A model generated the notes under the pieces. The model saw nothing but the letters and a program-made list of their open reading frames with translations. It had not been told where the DNA came from and searched no databases. Below are positions 48,297-60,569 of a stretch of DNA of 64,000 bases, piece after piece. A program made the position numbers and the translations under genes. The DNA comes from Eumeta japonica (lineage: Eukaryota > Arthropoda > Insecta > Lepidoptera > Psychidae). Positions within the stretch are counted from its first letter, which is position 1, and each line of letters opens with the position of its first letter. The stretch lies in assembly GCA_005406025.1 (NCBI GenBank), contig BGZK01000870.1, positions 124,001-188,000 of the forward strand. The letters run 5' to 3'.

Positions 48297-49628
48297 TATA
48301 ACTAATAATGAAAAAAAATAAAAATGTTGTTTATGCTAAAGTACTCTAAATTTTTGTAAATAATCTTATTTCTTTTAAGTGAACCAGCAGGTGAAGCCAC
48401 GGGACACAGTTAGTATTACATATATTGCTGTGCTTTAGTGGACTTCTGAGCTGTTCCGGTTCAAAAAAAAAAATTTTCGAGTCATAAAATAATACTTAAA
48501 TTCATGAAAAACAACGCAGAACAAACGGAAGGCTAATATAGAATAAAAAAAAAACCATCGACTGAGACCATTTTGATTAACTTGGGCTCGTACTAATAGA
48601 CCTCACTCAAATGACGCGCCATCTCAAGAAGTAACGTGGGAGCGAGATATATATTATTTCCTATAGCGAAAATTTATAACTCTCTTGCTTTTATACTTTT
48701 AAGACGGAATGCCACACTTAAAAGTGCTTTATTAATACGACCCTAAATACATGAGTTTGAAATTTCAGTAACAAAATCCTATTAATAAAGTTTTTGTCTA
48801 GCAGTCCAGGTTATGTTTCACTAGTCCATTACTCAGGCGAATTAATACTAGGTGCGGCGATAAATTCAATATGCTATTATGTTGACCCAATCTAAGTCTG
48901 GAACTATAGTCTAGAACAGAAGTTCTAGTTTCTAGGTCGTGGGAGGATTCCAGATACGATTTGGAACAAACAACTCCCACACCGCAAGAACTTGATATCG
49001 ATAACTGCGAACTAATAACTGACAAATCGTTTCCCCGAACTGAGCGAGGAGATTGTTTCTATCCCGATTTAGGGAGTAGAAGCAAAAACAAAAAAAGTCT
49101 AGTACGTAGACGTAACTGTGCTGAATTGATGTATGCACATTACTTCAAACAAAATATCCTGTCTATTGTCTATAAAGTATTGAGTAAAAATTTGCATAGT
49201 TTTTGTTGAAATTCTTTTTGGTATACTGTTACTACATATACACAGAAAGAAGCGAAACCAAAGGTACAATACATAAAATCGTAAACTAGACTTACGACTT
49301 TTTACACAGTCTTATCTGAACTATATACTTGTAGTTCGTACGGACCGGTCGATATCATCATCCTCAATATTTATTTAGTTTAATTATTCCTAATGGTTTT
49401 CGAAGTAAAACATCTTAGTAAAATCGTACCACTGTTTACAATTAACTATGAATCGTGTATTGTAAAGTTTGATCTGTGTAAAAGGCCGTACACACCACAA
49501 CAACTACGTATTAAAATAAGTTATTCATTGAATACTTACAAGCGAATTAGAAATCGTTAAGATATGTTAAAAGAAAGCTCGCAATCACTAGAATGTCAAA
49601 GTAATTTAAAAATATGTAAAATTTGTAT
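48297..49628. other. AT-rich DNA between the two TIR elements
   Basis: Overlapping unassigned frames at 48798-49209 on both strands. Nothing recognised. Confidence 0.45.
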
Positions 49629-50044
49629 TGCACGACTCATAATGCGAAGCATTAAGAAGTGCTCTACGAACGAATAATTTTTTTTCCTCAATTTCGTAAC
49701 TTTTTTCATCAATAACACGATTAATAATTCATGTAATTTTATTAACCTGTGCACTATTTGATAGATAATTTAATGAAGATTAATTCTATCACTGGTTCAA
49801 ATCGATTTAACATAATACAATTAGAAAAACTATCAAAATAGTCAAAATTTCCTGTCAATCAACACTTTTTCGTTCCGGACGCGATAGCGAGCATTAATTA
49901 ACTAATTTGATCCATTTTTTTAATAGCTAGAGATCCACTGTCCGGAGATTGGTATTGAAAATGGTTAACTTGATTTATGTCGTTTAATAGTTATTAACAA
50001 AAAACTAATGAACATTATGAGTCGTGCACTTTTGGATTTTCCAA
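49629..50044 (-). mobile_element. TIR element, copy 2 (minus orientation)
   Basis: The left end TGCACGACTCATAATGCG with a subterminal GTGCTCTACGAACG is the inverse of copy 1's right end. The right end, CATTATGAGTCGTGCACTTT then TGGATTTTCCAA (50013-50044), is the inverse of copy 1's left end. It is about 0.42 kb, shorter than copy 1, and non-coding. Confidence 0.7.
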
Positions 50045-50955
50045 ATATTTTGTTATTACGAGATTCTGTTGTGTAGGTCTCCGATAGATTCCAAGGTACA
50101 CAAAAAATGACACTTGACCTGTAAAGCGAAATGTACAAGGTTTGATTCCGTGATCACCTTCGCGGACCAACAATCAGATTGAAAGTCTGTGTGTACATCT
50201 TTAATGGTGAAATAATTGACTGTCCAACTCCGGGACTTCTGTGTCGAGTATGTATCCGGAGACCAGTGCGACCAGGGCGACCGTGGGGTCCAGCACGAAA
50301 ACTGGCTAGATACGTGCAACATAAAGTATGGCATAATTGTAAGACGGGTTATCGTTTAGTACTACTTGTCCGTCTGGTTTTTCGTTAGACGTCGAAAACT
50401 GTGCATCATAAAAATATTAGTCTGAGTGTTATCGACAAGAATGTCCAAAGTCAAAGTAGAGTTAGCCCAGATTAAATTTGAAAATCACCCATCATGCAAT
50501 CGACTGATCGTAGAATGCAGTAAAACTAGTACCCGTGCAAATCATTTGCATGGATCAGTCAACTAGTTTAAGTTCGGGAAAAATAAACAAATATGCTTTT
50601 TTGTGCTGTTTAAAAGTTGATTTTTGTCATTGGCTGTGAAGTTAATTCTTTGAATGATGTCTTAATTCGTCGACTGTAGTGGAGTATTAAAAAAGTGTAG
50701 CGTACCGACTACAAAAACGCATTTGCGAGATAATATACAAGGATTCATATATTTATTTTGTTTATATGTGTATCGGTAGTGTACACATTTTTTTCGTGGG
50801 TAATGGGGGGAGCAGACTGAAGGCCAGTCTTGACTGGCTTACTGAATCTTGGCATGTCTCATTCCCCGTAATATTAAATATTGTGCAAAAGCGCATTTGT
50901 ACTGTAATGTAGTTTCTATATATATTTTATAAAATATTTCGTTAGCCGTTACAAA
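50045..50955. other. Mixed DNA with unassigned overlapping frames
   Basis: A 92-codon minus frame (50056-50334) and a 69-codon plus frame (50179-50388) overlap. In a third (minus) register a four-triplet GPHGRPGRTGLR run appears, which is too short to support a collagen exon. Confidence 0.35.
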
Positions 50956-50961
50956 TAATTG

Positions 50962-50990
50962 TCAGTTGTCGTCCAGTCCCCCCTCCACTC
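50962..50990 (+). promoter_or_regulatory. Possible LINE initiator (TCAGTT)
   Basis: TCAGTT at 50962-50967 fits the arthropod initiator consensus TCAGTY, exactly where base composition switches to the GC-rich leader. Jockey-clade LINEs use internal initiator-type promoters at their first base, so this may be the 5' end. Inference. Confidence 0.3.
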
Positions 50991-51431
50991 GGTCGCGCTC
51001 TAGCCTTCGGTAAGTGTGTAGCGGCGTTCTGTATCGGTGTTCTTAAGTGTGTGTTTTGTGTGTGAAGGTGCTGTTAGGTCGAGCCACATAGTGCGTCATC
51101 CTACGTCTTCTTTTAGCCAGGGTAACCTAACGGTGCCAACAACCGGCTCGTTTCGCTTCATCCTTTGCGTTGCGCCGCGTCCCCGACGGAGGACGCGCCG
51201 AGCGTACTGGGCATAGCGGTCGCGTAGTGCCGGTGCTCTCGTGTTTCGGTCCTACCGCCTCGCGTACCGCGTGCGCGCCCTCTCTCTTTTCCTTTTTTTT
51301 GTTTCGTTGAGTGTTGTGGTATTGTTAGCCACTAACGGCCCTGTCACGTGCCGGGATCGTTGCGTCGCATCATTCTTGACGGTGAGCGGCGGGAAAACTT
51401 AACCTATAGCTGAGATTCTCGCTGCCTCGCC

Positions 51432-52878
51432 ATGGAAGACATTAAAGTCTTTTCTGACCGATCGATTCCAGTTTGACCTTTTGCACGAGTTCGATAACTA
51501 CTGCGCATCTCCAGCCTCGCCCTTTCAATCTGAGACTTCTTTTATGGAAGTCGATCAGATAAAAAGTCCATGATACATTCAACGACAAGTCCAACAATGA
51601 GGACTTTGCTGAAATCCAAAATCGGAAGGCTCGTAAGCCGCAGCTACATGCCACTTATGGGCTAGGGTTTATCCGTCTATTGAGTAAAAAACCTAAGGCC
51701 TTATTTTTGGCCACTACTGCCTTCCCCCTCCTGATGATCGCTGCCCCCGCGACGTCCGTCGTCAGACAGTCGGTCAATGCGACTTCCTACATGACTTCCT
51801 GGCGTACCGCCGCGAAGACAAATTCCTCACGACTGGCGATGTTGACGTCACCGCCACCATCATCCATAAAAAAACTCCAACAACCGCCACTTTTATTCAT
51901 CCATGATAAGGGCCGCTCGTCGGAGATTTGGAAACAATGCGAATCCAAACGCATTGTCATACTTAGTGCCCGCAATACAGCAAGGGGCTTAAAAATTCAA
52001 CCGGTGGTTATTCCGGACTTCCGGAATTTATCCGTCCTTTTCGCAAAGCTTAATGTCGCCTATCATTCATACTTCTTGAAGGAAGAGCGCGAATTTTGCG
52101 TTGTCCTGCCAGGAGAATCAAAAGAACTTCCAATAGAGGAGGTCAAAGAGGACCTTCTCGTTCAAAACCTCCTAGTGCAATCGGTGCGCCGGATCACAAA
52201 CCGCGCCCGAGAGTGGCTCGATTTTGTATTAGTAACAGCTAATACAAGATTTGTCGACAACGCTATTAAGCGTGCTTTATACAATACCAAATCGGTATAT
52301 TCCCGTACGGGATTTAAAGTAGAGCAGTCCCACAAAAAGACCATATCATGATAATGTTTTAATTGTCAGCTCTATGGACACTAGTTCAAAAATTGTTTTC
52401 AGCGAGCACGCTATGTCAAGTGCTTGGGTGACCACGGCACTACAGCGTGTACTCGCAACAAAGACACAGACGGGCCAACCGCCTGTGTTCTCTGTAAACC
52501 ATTCGGCCATACGGCCAACTATTTAGGTTGCCCGCAAGTACATAAAAGAAAAATAAATCTAAAACTTACTAACAACAATAAAGCCCCCCACCCGCTCAGG
52601 CCGCGCAGCGTCGAGCAGCCGCGCGCACGGTCGCGGCAAATTTATCATACGCGAAAGCAACGGTGGGCCCTCGTAGGGACCCGCCAAAAAATAGCGCTCC
52701 GAATGATACGTCCACCTAGAATATCAAAGTCCTGCTGAGTATGATCTCAATCATCGACATCGGTGAAATCGCGTTACTAGCGAAAAAATTCAAGGCCACT
52801 GCCAATCCCATGCAGAAAATTATTGTTTTAGCCGAACACGCCTTGCTCGTGGAGGCAATTAAAAATAATAAAATTTAA
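51432..52878 (+). pseudogene. LINE ORF1 (Gag-like, PRE_C2HC and zinc knuckles)
   Basis: The start ATG is at 51432 (MEDIKVFSD), followed by a decayed N-terminus. The largest intact frame is 51680-52351 (223 codons), and its second half matches the PRE_C2HC region of Jockey-type Gag proteins: IPDFRNLSVLFAKL, YFLKEEREFCVVL, ELPIEEVKEDL. Zinc knuckles follow: CFNCQLYGHxFKNC (about 52355-52396, with one stop), a second whose first Cys is Tyr (YVKCLGDHGTTAC), and a third CVLCKPFGHTANYLGC. The C-terminus IIDIGEIALLAKKF runs to a stop at 52876-52878. Gag binds element RNA in the RNP. Frameshifts near 51470, 52350 and 52740 make this copy non-functional. Confidence 0.85.
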
Positions 52879-53213
52879 TCTATTCAAATCAAATTACCTA
52901 GTTATCCCATACTGAGTCGGTAAACTCGGTCATAAATCACAATATAATTCACCCACGCAACGCGAAATCCCCAAACTTTGAACATTGCACCCGAGTGCAT
53001 TGTTTGCTTAATTTCGCTTTGACGCCTGGCAAAGCTGCTATACTATGGTATCATAGGTGATAGCTTTAACGATAGAGTCACTCCAAGGGAGTGGTTTTAG
53101 TGGGTAGAAATCCCACATAACCCGGTCTATAGGTCGCGTGGACGGGTATCTTTTATCCGTAAAGATTTCCACTTCCTGAGCATCAAACTGAAAAAATATA
53201 CAAAAAAAAAAAA

Positions 53214-53938
53214 CAGGTAATGAGAAGAAATATTAACAGCGGAGTGTTTCAAAATCAGTAGAATTAAAACTATAAATTTTATCAAACATAACATAACATT
53301 AAAAATTTAGGAAAGCCGTCAAATTCTGTTGCTTCAAAAAATTATTTGTTAAAATTAAATATTAACTAACAGGTCGTTGTCATGTAAGGTAAGCGCGTAA
53401 TATGAGATCCTTAATTTCGTAGATGCCACAAGTTTACAAAATAGATTGCGGAAAAAAATGCCGATTATTGCCTAGTACTATAAAATATTAAAAAAATAAT
53501 CAAATTTAAACTAAAGCATTACAGACTAGGGATATCCCTAGTGACGGTATATACCGTCAATGCCACAAACACCTAAAAAGTGGATTTAAAATTAACGTCG
53601 CATTTGGAGGTGGCCCCACGCACCTCCAACATTATCTCTAAGATTACCGGTTAAGTATCATTTATCGAGTTAAAAACGTATTTTGATGTGTTTAGCTTTC
53701 AACTTTAACAATTTGCGGTTAATTATTGCAAAGCACACCGCTGTAATAATTTGATTCCTAAATAATTTTTTTGTAATTTTTTTATATAGAATCTAATTAT
53801 TGTACTGGTCTCATGGCGGAACTTTTAAAAATTTTTCCACATTATGTTCCCAGTAGTAAAGCAGGTTCATAAAATACCACTTGATCAAAAGTTTATACAC
53901 GTAATTACATATTTGTATAAACTTACAGTAAATACATA
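53214..53938. other. AT-rich DNA, nothing recognised
   Basis: No supported feature. Confidence 0.5.
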
Positions 53939-55125
53939 TTAGGTCGGGGAAAAAGTTTTTCGTATTTTATATACAAATTCAAAATAATTTTTCATCATAT
54001 CATATTTCAATTTAATTATAATCTATGTATGCCATTTTGTTCATCAACTTGTTGCCACTTTATAGGTAGTAGAAAAATCCCATTGCTTTAGAAATTTTGG
54101 GACGTATGATCAAAAAACTGCGACAAGTAGTTTTGACAGTCCTCTCTTGACGTTAACATAACATTATCTGAAAAATTCTGAAGAAACCGAAACAGGTGAA
54201 AATCTGAGGATGTTATATGGTGGATGTATTAACGCTTTCCGACCAAACTTCCTCAATATTTACTGAGTCGCTAAAGATGTGTGTGGTCTGGCGTTAATAT
54301 GGTGAAAAACTGCACCCTTTCTGTTGATCAATTCCAGTCGCTTTTCTCTACTTCTTAATTGAGTCTCACGAGCTGTTGGCAGTAGAGATCTGAGGCTCTT
54401 CCAATCCCACTTTACACATAGTATCAATTTAGTGCGAGTTATCGGGGTTTCTCTATGGCCCGTGGAGCTTGCTTGCCTTTTAATCATCATCTTTTTCATA
54501 CGTTCTTGTCGTAGGTAATCTATTTTTCATTATCAGTGGTTAATCTTTTCAAAAACGGTTCGGTTTCATTACGTTTCAATAGAGAATCACAAATGAGTAC
54601 ACGATTGATTGGATTTCGATACTTGATCGAGGTTTTGTATACCTAGTTTTTTCAAATGGATTAAAAATGTTTTGTGGTCAATCCCTAGTTCTTCAAAGAG
54701 GTTGTACGAACTAATATCTTGCTCTACGTTTTCTAAAACGGCATTGACTTTATCTATAACAGGTGCATCAAAGCGAGGTTCATCTTTGACATTAAAATTA
54801 CCGAACTGAAAACGCTTGAACCAGTTTTATGTTACTCTTATTGACACTCCATTAGATCCATTAACGTCATAATTTTTTTTTGCAGCTTGTGTCGTATTTT
54901 CTCCCTTTTTGTAATAAAATTTGAAAATATGTCGAATTTCTACGGTAAATTCACTCATTTCAGTGGACAAAAAAATAGAAAAATGGCGAGTCACGTTTTT
55001 TATTGATTTTTATTTTTCTTTTTTTAAAATATCTTCTATTTAATGGTATACAAACAGCACAATCAAAGAGATTTTACTGCAATTTTTTACTTACAAAATA
55101 CAAACAACCTTTTTTGCCTATCTAA
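53939..55125 (-). mobile_element. mariner-family transposon, copy 2
   Basis: The left TIR TTAGGTCGGGGAAAAAGTTT starts at 53939, preceded by TA. The right end (AACCTTTTTTGCCTATCTAA, ending 55125) is its decayed inverse and is followed by TA, giving the TA target duplication expected of Tc1/mariner. It is 1187 bp, near the family's ~1.3 kb. Same orientation as copy 1 but less deleted. Confidence 0.92.
54150..54990 (-). pseudogene. mariner transposase pseudogene
   Basis: Read on minus. The N-terminal region near 54960-54780 holds an HTH-like segment with stops. EPFLKRLTTDNEK then stop then ITYD (about 54555-54505) is the first catalytic block, where the family TGDEKW has become TDNEK-stop, so the Asp aligns with Asn. 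Frame 54499-54260 ends in ELINRKGAVFHHINARPHTS, where the second catalytic Asp of HHDNARPHTS is Ile. With both acidic residues of the D,D34D triad that I can see replaced, plus stops, it cannot be active. Confidence 0.9.
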
Positions 55126-55880
55126 TATAGATATATATAGAACATAGGGCGTCGTCACGATAGCATCTGCTATTCTCAAGGTATCTTGATCAAACTAAAC
55201 TCTATACTCTTAATCCTCGGGCGATTATATTAGATAACTTCAAAAATGAATAAAATCGGCTGGTTAGTTTAGAAATGGTGACAAAATGTTACATATATAC
55301 ACAAGGTCAAAATTTGGTTTATTGTTATATGACACAATTTTGGAGATTTTTAAATGTTATTTTAAATCTAATTCTTACGTCCAGAAATATTTAATTTTAT
55401 TAATATAAAAACCACACATACCACTCTCAACCACATCCAAATAATCTCGACAACATTTTTGATTTACACTTAAATTTATTTTTGAGAAGACTTTTTAGCC
55501 TTTCCAATAATTTTTTCTGAGTTACTTTCTAAATGTCAATGCTTGACTTATATCTGAAGGCAAAATCATTATATGAATGCGCACAATATTTTAAGATACC
55601 CGTCAATCCTCATGGATCTCATTTTCAGAAATAGATTTTGAAAAAACGGGACACAATGAGGATGTATGTTCTTTAAAATTAAAAAAGGATATTCCACCAC
55701 GGCTAATATATGACGAATTTCTGAGGTAACAAATACAGGAAAATTGCGAACGAATTGAGAACCTCTTCATTTCTTTTTGAAATCAGTTTAAAAAAGTAAA
55801 GATCATGTGCTGCGTACATACCACGTGTGTTTCATGTTTGTATCCACCCATCCCTGAGGAGTTCTTTTTCACAGTATTTT
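55126..55880. other. AT-rich DNA, nothing recognised
   Basis: No supported feature. Confidence 0.5.
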
Positions 55881-55884
55881 TATT

Positions 55885-56110
55885 TTTGATCGAGGGGCTT
55901 GGATTTTAAGGTCTCCCACGCTGGCCCCGCATGGGTTAGGGCAGCCAATAACCATATCGGCGTGAGGTGAAAATGTCCTGGACGTTTTCAATTAATTTAA
56001 CTCAAGTTAAAAATTTACGTATGCATATGTCCATCATCAGGTTTCGAAACCGGTACCTTCTGGTGAGACGCCAACACTCTGAATCACTCGTTCACTAGAA
56101 GTCTAATAAC
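55885..56110 (-). mobile_element. tRNA-derived SINE (candidate)
   Basis: Read on minus, GTTGGCGTCTCACCAGAAGG is followed by CCGGTTTCGAAACC near 56055-56038, resembling a tRNA-like head with a box B (GGTTTCGAAACC against GGTTCGANNCC). The body then runs to CCATGCGGGGCCAGCGTGGG and a terminal AAAATCCAAGCCCCTCG. A box A is not convincing and no tail repeat is seen. Confidence 0.4.
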
Positions 56111-56860
56111 TATAGTAGTTTTAATGAACTCTCATTGTTTTTTCATTTGAAAGTAACAACTAATTCACAAGCGCTTTCTAACTAATTTAGGAAATACTTA
56201 AAGAATTAACTAGTTCTCAAACAGCAAATTGCCATTCACAAAGTGTTCTTAAAGTCGATTTATTTAAATTAGGAGCATCTGAAAATTTGTTTAAGGAACT
56301 GTAAAACAAAGATTTACAAATAATTTTTAATTTTTATGAAGTATCTAAATGGGTTTAATAGTGTCATAGAATTAAAAAATCCTAAGGCTTACCTCAAGTG
56401 TTAGTACGAGTTTGGTGGCGTTTAACATCATGGTATGGTTAATAGCATGGCTTCCGTTTTTAATCGATATACAGACGGTGTTGGTTTAATTTTCTTCTGT
56501 CAAAGAAATTTTGAAAATGAGCCGATTTCGTTAAAAGGACAACTAACTTAACGATATCAAGTCACAAAGAGTTTTATGAAAGAAATTGCCGAAGTAATTG
56601 CAATCTCAACGACTTACTGATTGAATGTAATATACTAATTTGAAATTCGAATCCAGTCTCTACTAGTAAAGGCTGATCGTCTGTTTGTTTACGTCCTTGA
56701 CTGCTCTCATGTTGAAAGACGCTAAAAAAAATTTTTCTGATTTTGTCCAACTATGATAATAAAAGCATTATGAATTTCTCTAGCTTTATTTTTTGTAAAA
56801 TAATTTGTTACATGGAACAACCTAAACTAGTGAATTTATTGATTTCCACAAATGATCAGA
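56111..56860. other. AT-rich DNA, nothing firm
   Basis: The 56680-56860 part may be the left portion of the repeat that resumes at 60635, split by the LINE insertion. Unproven. Confidence 0.4.
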
Positions 56861-56882
56861 TGTGTGTGTGTGTGTGTGTGTG
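56861..56882. repeat. (TG)11 microsatellite
   Basis: Eleven perfect TG units immediately abutting the 3' end of the minus-strand R1-clade LINE. Confidence 0.97.
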
Positions 56883-59571
56883 AGAGAGTTTTTATAGTTG
56901 ACTTCACCATGGTTACGGTTTAGTCAAACGTCAATCTGGAATATGAGACGATGCGTTCATCTACTCTTCTTTGCAGCATCACACTGTAGCTGCCATCGGC
57001 ATATACTATTCTGCCGTTCTTCCTCTTTGAGTACCTTAGCACTCAGTGTGGATGACCTCTTTCGTTGTAAAGAGTCTGTCTTTCCTCAGCTAGAACTCTA
57101 AGAGGTAGAATTCCAGAAATGACACACACTGTTTCCTCAGATATTTTGCGGAAGTCGCTGGCTAATCTCAAAGCACTCAGTCAATAGACAGGTCGAGCTT
57201 TTCTACATCGAGTTTTTTCGATAAGTAGCGCGTCTGACTAAATTGATATTTCGTATGTGAGCATTGATATGACCACTGATGACAACGGTAGTCATTTGCT
57301 TTGCTTTGATCCTCCGACGTTAGGCATCAATCGTACTCGGCTAGCTCTCTCTGCTGATGATTTGGTGCTCACGTGTTCGACTTGCTGTTTGAAGTTGAGC
57401 AGGGCGTCAATCATCACTCCCAGATATCGGATATATGGTTGTGACGTGATTTATTGCTCTCCGACTTGCAACTTAATAGTTTCTGCCTTCTTTCTACTGG
57501 TGATCAGCACTGCCTCGGTCTTATGTTTAGCTAGTTGCAAGTTCACCGTATCCATCCGCTGGTTGATTCGTTCGAACGCCTTATCGAAGGCCAAATTTAT
57601 TTCGTCGAGGTGTTTCGCGACTATTACTACTGCTATATCATAAGCATATGCCACGACTTTGATTTCTGTTGGCAATGGTACTTTCAGTAGGCTATCATAC
57701 ATGATGTTTCATAACAAAGACCTAAGGACCGAACCTTAAGGTACCCCACCAGTTATTTTGTATTCGTTTTAGCCTTTCTCCGTGTCATACTTCAATACCC
57801 TGTTTTTAAAGTAGCTTGCCACTACCCTACACAGGTATTTCGGAATGTTTTTCTCTTCGAGAATCCATATAATGCAGTCCGAATTGGCGGAGTTGAAGGC
57901 GTTTTTGATGTCTAAAGAGACAGTATTTTTTCATTTCTCCCTTCCATCGAGTCCCGGCGATTGCATCCTTAGCTGTAAAAACGATAATGTTGATAGCGTC
58001 TAGAGTTGATCGTCCTTTCTGGAATCCATACTGGTTGTCTGCCAAAAGTAGATCGACTACTACTTTTACTCTCTGATGGATAATGCGTTTTAGTATCTTA
58101 TCCGCCGTATCGAGCAAGCAAAGTGGACGGTAAGATGATGGTTCCTCTGGTGGCTTTTTTCCCTTTAAGGAGCTATATCAGTCTCTGCTGCTTCCACCTA
58201 CTAGGAAAGTAGCTTTCTTTGAGACACGTATCGTAGATTTCTGTGAATAATGCCGGCGCTGCTGCTTTAATAGTTGTTTTAAGTGCAATATTTGGGATTC
58301 CATCCCATCCCGGCGATGTATTATTTCCCTACTTGGTTACAGGCATCCATCAGATCTATCTCCGTGACAGGTGAAATGTCTTCAGATTCGCCTTGAGCTG
58401 TTGGATAGTGAAATTGACGTTGCTGAGGGAACAGGGCAGTCACGATCTTCTGTAGGAATTTTGGACTCGTAGGTAACGGCATTGGTTGACCGTGACTACC
58501 ATGACCACCTTATATGGCCTCCCTCATAGATCCTTCTCTAATTCCTCGACAAGTTCTTTTCAACAGCATCATTTGCTATCTTTGATGGCTTTATACAGTT
58601 CGCAATGGGCATTTTTGTATTTTGCAACCAGCTCTGCAGAGTTAGGTTGTCGGTAGCCACGCTGAGATATTCTTCTTTTTATGAAACACTCTGAACAAAG
58701 AGCGCTGATGTGATCGTTCCACCAGTGCACAAGACGTATTTGATTCATGCTCCGTTTTCAAGGCATACTAGCGTCACAAGCCTGGGTAACTCGCTTCATC
58801 AGATTCTCTTCTTCGTCGTCCGTCGTCCATCTTCTCTTTAGGATTTTTAATGATGATTACTTCACAATCCAAGGTTACCATCAATGCAACAGAATCAAAA
58901 GATTTGACTTTCTAGCCTACCGCACGAGTTCGCCTATTGACTCTTAAAGGATTCTCCCCAGTCGACACTTCCCAGCGTATTGCACTATGGTCGCTGGCAG
59001 TGTAGGTGTTCAAAACTTTCCAAGAATGACTTTTAGTTAGGCTGCTGCTGACTATTGTAAGGTCCACTATTGAACTACCCCCTTCCTTGGTATACTTTGG
59101 TGTATTACAGATGTTAAGGGAGACTTCCTCCTACGTTGCCATTGCTTCGAGTAGTACTTTTCCCCGTGTATTAGGGAACTTGCTGCCCCAGTCTACTGAC
59201 CAGGAATTAAAGTCATCGGCTATTGCCAGTGGGAAGTATTGTCTAGCATCCTCGGTAAACCGATCGAGGAATTCTGAGAATTGTTCCATAAAGAGACTGG
59301 GTGGTGCGTAGCAACTGTAGAAACGAATGCCATTTACCCATGCTGCTACAAACCCATCTTCTCTATTACGTACAACAACCTGAAAAGGAAGTTTACCTCA
59401 GGACCAAATGACAACTAATTGGTGTTGTCCAATTTCTAAAATTGGGTATTTAGGTATCTGTATGGCTCTGCTATGAGCACTAGATCTAGCTCTAATTCAC
59501 GCGTATTCATCATGAGCAAATCATGCGCAGCCTCATAGTGATTGAGGTTAAGCTGAATATCTTCATGTTCG
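56883..59571 (-). pseudogene. R1-clade LINE ORF2 (endonuclease, RT)
   Basis: Minus. APE endonuclease start QLNLNHYEAAHDLL with LDLVLIAEPYRY near 59560-59460, then a decayed endonuclease with many stops. Further on: LKESYFPSRWKQQRLI near 58225-58180, an RT block LDTADKILKRIIHQRVKVVV and NQYGFQKGRSTLDAIN (58117-57990), and the catalytic region KVVAYAYDIAVVIVAKHL (about 57660-57610), where YADD has become YAYD, losing a catalytic Asp. TSRKKAETIKLQVGE follows, then a thumb and C-terminal part ending GEVNYKNSL at the TG tract. The usual Cys-rich C-terminal tail and 3' UTR are missing. Dead copy. Confidence 0.88.
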
Positions 59572-60568
59572 TCTGTTCGTCATCTTCTGGAGTGCCTCCT
59601 TAAAAGCGGGACATCTATTTGAGTCTGCATGGTGGTCAGTATTCTCTGTGCCGTGATGTTCAGCACATAAAGCACATTGAACTGCGTTTTTACACGTAGT
59701 GACCTTATAACCTCTTTGTCCACATCTAATTCATAGTTAAGACCGGTCTACTTCGCTTTTACAGTGGCTAGACAGATAACAAAGTGCCAACATTTGTAAC
59801 ACTGGATTGATCGTTTTACTGCTCTTATTCGGCAGTTGATCCAGTCAATTCTGATTTCGCCGTGATCCCCGAGCATCCTCTGTGCTACTGGTTCTGTTAG
59901 TGTCATTGAAGCAGTTTGGGTACTTCTGTAGGCGCTGCGCAGTGATCTAATTGCGTCCAACGAATTCTGATAATCCTCTCCAGTCATCTTTTGCAAGGCT
60001 GCCAGGATATCTTCTTTCGTTGTAGTATTATCCAAGTCTCGTATTTCGATGTCTTCTTGGGGTCCTTTACTGATGAGTGTGGCCTCCTCCTTCAGGAGAT
60101 CAGCGATAGTCGTCTGTAACCCTAGGTCATTATCTTTGTTCTGCTTAGAGAGGATGATCAGCAGATCTCTGGCGGTAATCTTGCAAACCTTATCTACCGT
60201 AGAGCGGACCTGATCATTAGGAACGTCCTTCTTGATTTGGCAGAGAATATTTGTATAGTTGTCCTTCTGGTTCGGACGAATGATCAGCGCATTTGGTCTT
60301 GGCGATGATTTTAATGGCTTCTTGCGCTTATGCTTCAACTGAGGTTGGTGAGGTTTTGACAGTGGTTGCTTCAGAGGCTGCTTTGAAAGCTGCTTTCCGT
60401 GCTGCCTTCTTTTCTCCTTCTTCGATTGGACTTCCATCCAATCTTTCGGCTTCTTGTTGCCATGGCCCTCCAACATCTCCTTATTAGAAGGGCTTGGTCC
60501 TGAGTCCTTTTTGGCCTGTTTGCCCTCTAATTGAGGAGATGTCCTCTGCTTCCGTTTACCGGACGTCT

Positions 60569-60569
<1 letters not shown>
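59572..60569 (-). pseudogene. R1-clade LINE ORF1 (Gag-like)
   Basis: The minus frame is open from the microsatellite edge (TSGKRKQRTSPQLEGKQAKK) and continuous to 59748, giving about 270 codons. The first Met available is MLEGHGNKKPKD at 60476. The N-terminus is Lys/Gln/Pro-rich and basic, followed by a helical domain (KEEATLISKG, EDIEIRDLDNTTTKEDIL) and MTLTEPVAQRMLG. Zinc knuckles start at CYKCWHF near 59795, after which a frameshift interrupts. The other knuckles continue in another register: CGQRGYKVTTC and CALCAEHHGTENTDHHADSN followed by RC. The end overlaps the ORF2 start near 59575. Gag-like RNA-binding role by family. Near-intact. Confidence 0.85.

Larger units (their letters stand above)
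50962..53213 (+). mobile_element. Jockey-type LINE lacking ORF2
   Basis: In order: a GC-rich, repeat-free leader (about 50962-51431), ORF1 (51432-52878), a short segment that looks like the element's 3' UTR (GGAGTGGTTTTAGTGGGTAG near 53089 is typical of lepidopteran LINEs), and a poly(A) tail at 53202-53213. The ~3 kb ORF2 (endonuclease/RT) expected after ORF1 is absent: only about 200 bp separates the ORF1 stop from the 3' UTR-like sequence. Target duplications are not clear. Confidence 0.75.

Noticed and set aside
50056..50388. Possible collagen-like exon (GPHGRPGRTGLR on minus)
   Set aside because: Only four Gly-X-Y triplets, in a register different from the longest frame, with no convincing splice sites. 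Probably chance in a GC-richer patch.
57257..57643. 128-codon plus-strand frame
   Set aside because: Antisense shadow of the minus-strand R1-clade RT, which has clear RT motifs in its own frame.
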